Assembly: GCA_037389465.1 (NCBI GenBank)
Contig: JAZARR010000250.1
Span: 3,085,001-3,149,000 of the forward strand
Direction: 5' to 3'
DNA length: 64,000 nucleotides
Origin: Baylisascaris procyonis
Taxonomy: Eukaryota; Nematoda; Chromadorea; Rhabditida; Ascarididae
Shown here: piece by piece, positions 53,101 through 61,042 of the stretch
Position numbering within the stretch: the first letter of the stretch is position 1
How the letters are laid out: every line of letters starts with the position of its first letter
Position numbers and translations under genes: made by a program
The notes under the pieces: generated by a model
Told to the model about the DNA's origin: nothing
Databases searched by the model: none
Seen by the model: the letters and a program-made list of their open reading frames with translations, nothing else

Positions 53101-54073
53101 CAACTTTAAGAATGCATAATGCGATCATGCAATAAACATAGGCATTTATTGGTGTGCATACTATCATTTCGATAGTTTCAATTCAGAAGCTATTTAAGCT
53201 ATAATCCCGAAAACTACTGCATATAATATTTGATATCGCACATTTATCAAAAAGCTTCAGGTTGATCCGTTAAAATTCGAGAAATATAGCAAGTGCCTAA
53301 ATGTGCGCAAAATCTGAAAGCATTTTCCTATCGCTCGGAAAGCATTTCACATTAGTCGGATCGCAAATAGCGCTAAAAAGAATCTCATTGATGGAAGATT
53401 TTTTTTTAGCGTTTGATTCGGCACAAATGTGAATTCACCGTCTAGTATATTTTATTATTGGCGAATTCTGATATTCCCCGTTTGATGAGAGAAATTGCAG
53501 AAGCGCATATTGTAGCAGCCGATTCAGTACGCTTCTCCGTTCACTTTGTCGTTCAATAGGGAAATCGAAGATCGGAGTGATTGCGAAAAATGTATGCATG
53601 CTTTTCGACGTTTTTAAATGAGTGCCACTTCTTTCAAAGTCAACAAACAAATCAGTGTCAAATTTGCTATGGGCACCAACAACATATGGGATAAATTATG
53701 TCCACTAAATTTCCTAGCACTACCTTCGGTTATTCTTCAGCTGGAAATAATATTCGAGAGAAAGGCAGGAATATGCAAGCAGTATAGCGTCAACACCCTA
53801 AATATTAGAGGCACAAGCTGGTGAGGGCGCATAAAGTGAGTATTCTCTTGGTAGGGAAATATGTCATTATCACTATGCTTCTTAAAGTTTTCGGAACTTT
53901 TAAATTATTGAGACTTATTAGCAGCTCATTTGATCAGTAATCTGCTGAGGGGCTCAGAAATGAGTTTCTCAGTCATCCTTCCTTCTGACATCCGAGGCAA
54001 CATGCCAGCGGTTAATGGTTATGCCAAACGCAAACCGACAAAAAACACTGGCATATATCTCATCATCAAGTAG

Positions 54074-54081
54074 ATTTTAGG
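54074..54081 (+). repeat. Candidate target-site duplication, left copy
   Basis: ATTTTAGG directly precedes the GGGGTCGGCG left end of the foldback element and recurs at 57759-57766 after its right end. Confidence 0.55.
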
Positions 54082-54260
54082 GGGGTCGGCGCACTTAGCC
54101 AAAAAGAGACGGAGAGAGACCGCGCGCGTCCTCAGCGAGACGGAGAGAGACCGCGCGCGTCTTCAGCGAGCGACGCGGCACTGGTCACTCTGAAATAAAT
54201 CGTCGCAATAAATGTGAAAATATACAGTAAGGAAATGAGATTCGAACAACGGATTTCGAC

Positions 54261-55260
54261 ACATTCGAAAGAGCATTAAAGGCTCTATCAGAATCAAAAA
54301 TAAACTCAGACAAAAACAAGAACTTTTCTATTAGATCGATCATTTATATGACGTGCAATTGAGAAAAATTGCATGGTCATCGATAAATGAGGGCCTATAA
54401 CTGTATAAAGGAACAAGATTTGGGAAGAGTGACTAGGTACATTCGAAAGAGCATTAAAAGCTCTATCAGAATCAAAAATAATCTCAGACAAAAACAAGAA
54501 CTTTTCTATTAGATCGATCATTTATATGACGTGCAATTGAGAAAAATTGCATGGTCATCGATAAATGAGGGCCTATAACTGTATAAAGGAACAAGATTTG
54601 GGAAGAGTGGCTAGGTACATTCGAAAGAGCATTAAAAGCTCTATCAGAATCAAAAATAATCTCAGACAAAAACAAGAACTTTTCTATTAGATCGATCATT
54701 TATATGACGTGCAATTGAGAAAAATTGCATGGTCATCGATAAATGAGGGCCTATAACTGTATAAAGGAACAAGATTTGGGAAGAGTGACTAGGTACATTC
54801 GAAAGAGCATTAAAAGCTCTATCAGAATCAAAAATAATCTCGGACAAAAACAAGAACTTTTCTATTAGATCGAATTTTTATATGACGTGCAATTGAGAAA
54901 AATTGCATGGTCATCGATAAATGAGAGCCTATAACTGTATAAAGGAACAAGATTTGGGAAGAGTGACTAGGTACATTCGAAAGAGCATTAAAAGCTCTAT
55001 CAGAATCAAAAATAATCTCGGACAAAAACAAGAACTTTTCTATTAGATCGAATTTTTATATGCAGTGCAATTGAGAAAAATTGCATAGTCATCGATAAAT
55101 GAGGGCCTATAACTGTATAAAGGAACAAGATTTGGGAAGAGTGACTAGGTACATTCGAAAGAGCATTAAAAGCTCTATCAGAATCAAAAATAATCTCGGA
55201 CAAAAACAAGAACTTTTCTATTAGATCGAATTTTTATATGACGTGCAATTGAGAAAAAAT
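54261..55260. repeat. 178-bp tandem array, left arm (six units, last incomplete)
   Basis: Units start ATTCGAAAGAGCATTAAA at about 54263, 54441, 54619, 54797, 54975 and 55153. Each holds two hairpins: AGAGC/GCTCT, and a longer one built on ATGAC.TGCAATT/AATTGCA..GTCAT. The last three units share variants (CTCGGA, GAATTTTTATATG) absent from the first two or three, so the array grew by local duplication. The period is not a multiple of three, so the repeated short frames are not genes. Confidence 0.95.
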
Positions 55261-55698
55261 AGACGTGCTGACATGTAGAGGCGATGGAAGAAAGAAATCG
55301 CTCGTTGAACTATGGAAATCCTATTACTGGTTCGAAGTGGCAGCCGCTGTCGTTTCTTGGCAGAATCGTCGGTCTCTGTCGTTGAGGTGAAGGCAACATC
55401 TGGAATGTTAAATGTAATGATGATCACGACGAAAGCATACTACATAAGTAATGGAAGTTTTGTATAGCTTGAATTAATAACATTAAAGATATAATTTTTT
55501 CTCTTTCTTAAATTTCGGTGAGTTTGGTGCTATTTCAACTGATAGCTTATCGTGGAAAAAATCAGAGATGTGCAGTCTATGTTTGACGATAATGTAGGAA
55601 ATATAGCCTGCCGAGCAGGATGTAGCTATTTCTTCGAAGTATCCTTGCCAGATTCCATTCATCCCAGTGTACACGTAGATGTTCAAGTCGAAGCGAAG

Positions 55699-55700
<2 letters not shown>

Positions 55701-55739
<39 letters not shown>

Positions 55740-55757
55740 AATATATATATATATATA
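55701..55757. repeat. (TA)n microsatellite, left arm
   Basis: About 28 TA units with one interruption (ACAA), at the position mirrored by a longer (TA)n in the right arm. Confidence 0.9.
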
Positions 55758-56064
55758 ATTGACATGACGCGAATCAAATTTTATTTCCCTCACCCCAGCC
55801 TGTTATGCGCAAGAAAAACAGTTAGACTACGAACTGCTGAGTGCACGCGTCCACAACTAATATATAAATAAATAAATAAATACATATATATATATATTTA
55901 TTTATTTATTTACTTATTTATTTATTTATTTATTTATTCATTCATTCATTTATTTATTTATATATTAGTTGTGGACGCGTGCACTCAGCAGTTCGTAGTC
56001 TAACAGTTTTTCTTGCGCATAACAGGCTGGGGTGAGGGAAATAAAATTTGATTCGCGTTATGTC

Positions 56065-56068
<4 letters not shown>

Positions 56069-56156
<88 letters not shown>
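56069..56156. repeat. (TA)n microsatellite, right arm
   Basis: About 44 uninterrupted TA units, mirrored by the shorter tract at 55701-55757. The length difference shows the arms evolve separately at this site. Confidence 0.9.
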
Positions 56157-56158
<2 letters not shown>

Positions 56159-56584
56159 TTCGCTTCGACTTGAACATCTACGTGTACACTGGGATGAATG
56201 CAATCTGGCAAGGATACTTCGAAGAAATAGCTACATCCGGCTCCGCAGGCTATATTTCCTACATTATCGTCAAACATAGACTGCACATCTCTGATTTTTT
56301 CCACGATAAGCTATCAGTTGAAATAGCACCAAACTCACCGAAATTTAAGAAAGAGAAAAAATTATATCTTTAATGTTATTAATTCAAGCTATACAAAACT
56401 TCCATTACTTATGTAGTATGCTTTCGTCGTGATCATCATTACATTTAACATTCCAGATGTTGCCTTCACCTCAACGACAGAGACCGACGATTCTGCCAAG
56501 AAACGACAGCGGCTGCCACTTCGAACCAGTAATAGGATTTCCATAGTTCAACGAGCGATTTCTTTCTTCCATCGCCTCTACATG

Positions 56585-57600
56585 TCAGCACGTCTATTTT
56601 TTCTCAATTGCACGTCATATAAATGATCGATCTAATAGAAAAGTTCTTGTTTTTGTCCGAGATTATTTTTGATTCTGATAGAGCTTTTAATGCTCTTTCG
56701 AATGTACCTAGTCACTCTTCCCAAATCTTGTTCCTTTATACAGTTATAGGCCCTCATTTATCGATGACCATGCAATTTTTCTCAATTGCACGTCATATAT
56801 ATGATCGATCTAATAGAAAAGTTCTTGTTTTTGTCCGAGATTATTTTTGATTCTGATAGAGCTTTTAATGCTCTTTCGAATGTACCTAGTCACTCTTCCC
56901 AAATCTTGTTCCTTTATACAGTTATAGGCCCTCATTTATCGATGACCATGCAATTTTTCTCAATTGCACGTCATATAAATGATCGATCTAATAGAAAAGT
57001 TCTTGTTTTTGTCCGAGATTATTTTTGATTCTGATAGAGCTTTTAATGCTCTTTCGAATGTACCTAGTCACTCTTCCCAAATCTTGTTCCTTTATACAGT
57101 TATAGGCCCTCATTTATCGATGACCATGCAATTTTTCTCAATTGCACGTCATATAAATGATCGATCTAATAGAAAAGTTCTTGTTTTTGTCCGAGATTAT
57201 TTTTGATTCTGATAGAGCTTTTAATGCTCTTTCGAATGTACCTAGTCACTCTTCCCAAATCTTGTTCCTTTATACAGTTATAGGCCCTCATTTATCGATG
57301 ACCATGCAATTTTTCTCAATTGCACGTCATATAAATGATCGATCTAATAGAAAAGTTCTTGTTTTTGTCCGAGATTATTTTTGATTCTGATAGAGCTTTT
57401 AATGCTCTTTCGAATGTACCTAGTCACTCTTCCCAAATCTTGTTCCTTTATACAGTTATAGGCCCTCATTTATCGATGACCATGCAATTTTTCTCAATTG
57501 CACGTCATATAAATGATCGATCTAATAGAAAAGTTCTTGTTTTTGTCCGAGATTATTTTTGATTCTGATAGAGCCTTTAATGCTCTTTCGAATGTGTCGA
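56585..57600. repeat. 178-bp tandem array, right arm (six units, inverted)
   Basis: Reverse-complement counterpart of the left array, with unit starts near 56617, 56795, 56973, 57151, 57329 and 57507. The units here are more uniform and nearly all read ATAAATGATCGATC where inner left-arm units read differently, so the arms have diverged or been homogenised separately. Confidence 0.95.
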
Positions 57601-57758
57601 AATCCGTTGTTCGAATCTCATTTCCTTACTGTATATTTTCACATTTATTGCGACGATTTATTTCAGAGTGACCAGTGCCGCGTCGCTCGCTGAAGACGCG
57701 CGCGGTCTCTCTCCGTCTCTCTCTTGCGCCTGCGCTTGTGGCTAATGTTACCCTCACC

Positions 57759-57766
57759 ATTTTAGG
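57759..57766 (+). repeat. Candidate target-site duplication, right copy
   Basis: ATTTTAGG follows the right end (...TTACCCTCACC) of the foldback element, in the same orientation as the copy at 54074-54081. Confidence 0.55.
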
Positions 57767-59110
57767 CACATACACACGCATACGCATACAAGAACACATA
57801 GAGACGCACGCACCAGCATTTATGCATATAAAATTCTTCCTCTGACTGGAACAAATCACTGAAGTAAACTGTTTATCTAGAACAAATACGTCCCCCTCCT
57901 TCATGCAGTTTTCTGAGCACTGACTTCCTAAACACTTTCATCGCTGCTAACAACAACGACATGAAATATTACGAGGATTTGCTCACTTTAATGTCGCGCG
58001 CATAAACACGCTCGTGATCACACGTGCGTGCGCGCACACAAACTCGTACGCCCACCTGTTTTACAAATTCCTGAACGATAATTTCCAAAACATTTTCGAA
58101 TGCACTAAAACAGCGAAATGGGATACAACTGACCCACTTCACTTTCGTAGATACAGACATATGTGTGCGTATACACAGAAACGTAAGCATACGCACGCCT
58201 ACATGCACGCGCACACCAAACATGCGCACACGAACACTCGCGCGCACATGCGTGCGCACGCACTACACCGCATACACCATGCACACATACGATATACTAT
58301 ACATCAGACACATACATGTCGTCGCAAGAAGTAGTACGTACCCCACTTTGCTTACTACGGACCACACATCACACGACATACAAAACACACCACACACATA
58401 CCGAGCACCAGCACCAAACACAGCACACACAACACAACATACACATTCAAAACACACGCAGACACACAAGAGACGCGCTACGACACCTTGAATCACATAC
58501 CGCACATCACAGGCTGCACACCACATAAACACATCTCAGACATATATACCACACACAGACACACACGCACAGACGCGCGCACGCACTCGTTGGACATACA
58601 TCGCTATACCGCACGCGCGCCGCGTAACACACACCATATACTACACGCGGTGCACGTTAGATATCACACACAACACAACATACGCTGCACATAACGCAAC
58701 CCGCCCAGCACAGCATACAACATACATCAGATGTTACCGATTACATCACATACACGACACAACATACACCACAGACTATACATTATACACAACTCGTCAC
58801 ACACCACACTCTCACACAACCCATCGCATCGCACACTACGCACGACACCACAGACAACACAACACGCCGCACATCACATGCAACACTCGCCATTCAACAT
58901 ACAACACACCATGCACCACACATCATGCACCACACACTATGCATCACACACCAAACATCACACACCAAACATCACACACCAAACATCACACGGCAACACA
59001 CCGCACAACATGCAGCGTGCCGCACAACGCCGCCACGCATCACACGTAGATACGCACGGATGCAGGGCATGTGGAGACATAAACACATAGGCGCAGGTAT
59101 GTATAGGTGC
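57767..59110. repeat. A/C-rich degenerate simple-sequence block
   Basis: The plus strand is dominated by CA, CACA, CATA and CGCA words for about 1.3 kb. It is densest at 58350-59030, where G is scarce. Local tandem phrases such as ACACACCAAACATC (58945-58990, three copies) occur. Long short-ORF translations rich in His/Thr are by-products of this composition. It begins next to the foldback element's right end. Confidence 0.85.
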
Positions 59111-60087
59111 ACGCAAAAGCATATATATACCACTTGGACGACTTTACAGGAAGCGCTATGTCAAATGAAATTTGTGAAAGCACACAAAAATCATGAAGCG
59201 GATTATCGTTGATCGCATTATAAAATATGGGTGACATAGCCGATATGATCTGCTTGCAGCTTTTCATTATTGACTGTCAGCTATGGCATAGCACCATGTG
59301 AGCGATCATATTCACCATTTTGAAGATCCACTATCGATCGATTGTTAGACAAATAATATGGTAAAAAAGACGCAACAAATATATCGGTCGTATTTTCAGA
59401 AAAATTTCAATCTAAACTTTTTCCACTTATAATTAAAAACGACATCTGCTACGGACTGGAAATATCTCAGAAAAAAAAACGAAAATTTCAACGATATCGC
59501 TAATATTAGATTCTGATCAATGGAATACTTTTACAGAATTTTTACACTCAAAAAGTTTCTATGAATTCTTCGGAAAAGATAGATTGTCATTGATTGCCTT
59601 CTTATTTAATTGAATATCGAATTGCTAAATTCTTTCATCTGTTTTTCATATTTAACTATGAAATATAATAAGAATATTCTAGACATAAACAAAAAAAATA
59701 TTGAAATTCTCGAAATTTTCTGCCAGAAGCCTTATTGGGATCAGTATAAATGCGCAGTGCTTGTCGCGGCTTCGCGCGAATGAGGGAATGCGTAGAAATA
59801 AATAACTTGAAAGCTGATTAAAGCTCCAAAAATTAGTTTTGCGGAAGTGAGAAAGTTATGAGAAACGAACTGTGCAAATGGATTATGAAAGTGAGATTGT
59901 TAGTCGGCCACTCAGAAATGTTGCGCTCAAAGAGAGGGCAAGGCGCGTGGGAAGCTCACAAGGCATGGGAGCGCTTTGTTTCTCAAAAGTGCATAAGGGC
60001 ATGCGGATCAAGTCATCCCATGAACAATGTTAATTGTCAACTCAACTAACGGCACAAAGAAGGGGCGGACCATAAGCTTCAAGAAGG
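59111..60087. other. Region between A/C-rich block and LTR-like sequence
   Basis: AT-rich until about 59740, then more GC-rich. An ATG-started frame of 63 codons at 59858-60049 (MRNELCKWIMKVRLL...) has no recognisable domain and may belong to the adjacent element. Purine stretches AAAGAAGGGGCGGA (about 60055-60068) and CAAGAAGG (60080-60087) come just before the proposed LTR start and could be a polypurine tract. Confidence 0.35.
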
Positions 60088-60190
60088 TGTCAGCAAGAAG
60101 GCTATATAACCAAACCCCAAAGTTTCGGTAGCTGTTGTACAATGAGTGACGTGGATCGGTGTTGCGCGTTCAATGTTTTTGCTTATGAAT

Positions 60191-60370
60191 ATGTGTATTC
60201 TTTCCGTCGGCTTATAAGATATTATAACGTTACATACGTGTGAGATAATTGTGCTTGAGTTCGCTCAAGTGTAATGTTATAATTCTACTCAGCATCAGGT
60301 TACGTGCTTTACTAATGAGTATGCGTATTCTTTCCGTCGGGTTATAAGAAGTTATAACATTACGTACTTG
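60191..60370 (+). repeat. Two 50-bp direct repeats inside the LTR-like sequence
   Basis: 60191-60240 and 60321-60370 match at most positions (shared core TATTCTTTCCGTCGG then TTATAAGA and TTATAAC), with a 130-bp offset. They could be duplicated promoter elements, as often found in U3 regions. Confidence 0.85.
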
Positions 60371-60486
60371 TCTTATAACCATATATGAGTTTACTTAATC
60401 ACATGTTAACCTACTATCATATTATCTTTTACTTCTGATATGTAAATGTTTCTTCGTCGCATTTTGATTGTTTAAATGCGAATAAA

Positions 60487-60508
60487 GGTTTAATTACCCA
60501 AGTTTGAG
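60487..60508 (+). other. Exact copy of the 22-nt SL1 spliced leader
   Basis: The 22 bases, starting GGTTTAATTACCC and ending AAGTTTGAG, are identical to nematode SL1. They are followed by GCGTGG, not by the GTAA splice donor of an SL1 RNA gene. No Sm site or SL RNA stem-loops follow and no 5S rRNA gene is nearby, so this is not a functional SL RNA gene. AATAAA abuts it on the left. Confidence 0.93.
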
Positions 60509-60972
60509 GCGTGGTTCACAGAGCAGTGGAAAGGTGCACAAGGCGGTTGCACCAACAGAATCTGATATTGGTATTCTAAGAGCAGCCACCTCAACGTGAA
60601 GTATTCTTGGGTAACTGACAGAATCCAAAAAGGTGATCATTGGCGAGCGGAAGGCGTCATTAAACCGGAGTGCCGTGACAACTAGACGGGTCACAGAAGG
60701 GAGCTCAGTGGTCAGAATCGTCGACTCCAGCGGTGATTGTGGTTGGATCGACGCCAGTGGCAAAGAAACAGGTCGACGGTGGATCAGGAACGCCACACGT
60801 CAACTCGGAAGTGACAAAAGCTGGCACCGAGAAGCGAGCAGCAGCTCAGTCAACATCGAACAGCAACAGTAACGTAGGCCAATTTGTTAATCAGTAATTT
60901 TCCTTTGTTTTATTCGTTTTCTATTGTTTGTTCACGAATCTTTGGGGACAAACTAACATATATAATCTAATT

Positions 60973-61042
60973 ATTGACCACCTTTACACATCATCGCACA
61001 CATACACACTACACACACCCACCAACAAAAAGGGTGGTCAAT
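60973..61042. repeat. Short inverted repeat with CA-rich loop
   Basis: ATTGACCACCTTT (60973-60985) and AAAGGGTGGTCAAT (61029-61042) are inverted complements apart from one extra G. The 43-base loop is CA-rich. It could be a miniature element or a cruciform/hairpin. Confidence 0.75.

Larger units (their letters stand above)
43116..54081. other. 11-kb region without a recognised gene
   Basis: Mostly AT-rich with homopolymer and simple repeats. Items worth noting are listed separately: a possible spliced transcript at 44095-45220, a C tract at 47281-47295 and a pentanucleotide array at 50157-50185. Slightly GC-richer patches occur at 49930-50050 and 51540-51800 with short open frames but no recognisable domain. 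They could be lone exons or decayed element fragments. Nothing else is supportable. Confidence 0.45.
54082..57758. mobile_element. Foldback (long inverted repeat) transposable element, 3.7 kb
   Basis: Two arms of about 1.8 kb are inverted about a centre near 55912. The outermost matching motif (GAGACGGAGAGAGACCGCGC on the left, its reverse complement near 57698-57720) encloses, in mirror order, a unique stretch, six 178-bp tandem units, a unique 430-bp inner stretch, a (TA)n tract, a 100-bp segment and a central TTTA-rich spacer. The arms differ at scattered bases and in TA length, so they are not one sequence read twice. The 8-mer ATTTTAGG occurs in direct orientation at 54074-54081 and 57759-57766, a candidate target-site duplication. 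The 20-bp ends just inside are similar when inverted (about 12 of 20, both ending TTAGCCA). An 8-bp duplication and a GGGGTCGGC-type end resemble hAT elements. No transposase is visible, so it would be non-autonomous. The composite design recalls Drosophila FB elements. Confidence 0.8.
60088..60520 (+). mobile_element. LTR-like sequence containing AATAAA-SL1
   Basis: A candidate 433-bp long terminal repeat. It starts TGTCAGC, has a TATA box (CTATATAACC, about 60101-60110), AATAAA at 60481-60486, an exact SL1 leader at 60487-60508, and ends GTGGTTCACA (TGT...ACA borders). A purine-rich stretch lies just upstream. Inside are two 50-bp direct repeats 130 bp apart and a CTTGAG-TTCG-CTCAAG hairpin. 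No second copy of the sequence is seen in the window, and flanking 5-mers (GAAGG/GAGCA) do not match, so the ends, and whether this is a 5', 3' or solo LTR, are unsettled. The 60520-60890 continuation is GC-richer, with broken open frames (low-complexity Ser/Asn/Gln-rich in one), possibly a decayed gag-leader region. No reverse transcriptase is visible. Confidence 0.45.

Noticed and set aside
53618..53824. 68-codon ATG-started frame just left of the foldback element
   Set aside because: No domain, signal peptide or splice context. The length is within chance expectation for this composition.
54306..57562. Repeated open frames of 63-80 codons (MIDLIEKFLFLSEIIF...) in the 178-bp arrays
   Set aside because: The unit is 178 bp, not a multiple of three, so each copy is in a different frame and ends at the same stop. 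They mark the repeat, not a gene family.
58260..59030. CRISPR array
   Set aside because: Repeated CA phrases lack constant spacer lengths and the DNA is eukaryotic. It is simple-sequence DNA.
58014..59212. His/Thr-rich open frames in the A/C-rich block
   Set aside because: They arise from CA-type simple sequence, overlap in several frames, and have no start context, splice signals or domain.
60487..60508. SL1 RNA gene
   Set aside because: SL1 is exact but the next bases are GCGTGG, not a GTAA donor. No downstream Sm-binding site or stem-loops and no 5S rRNA neighbour were found.
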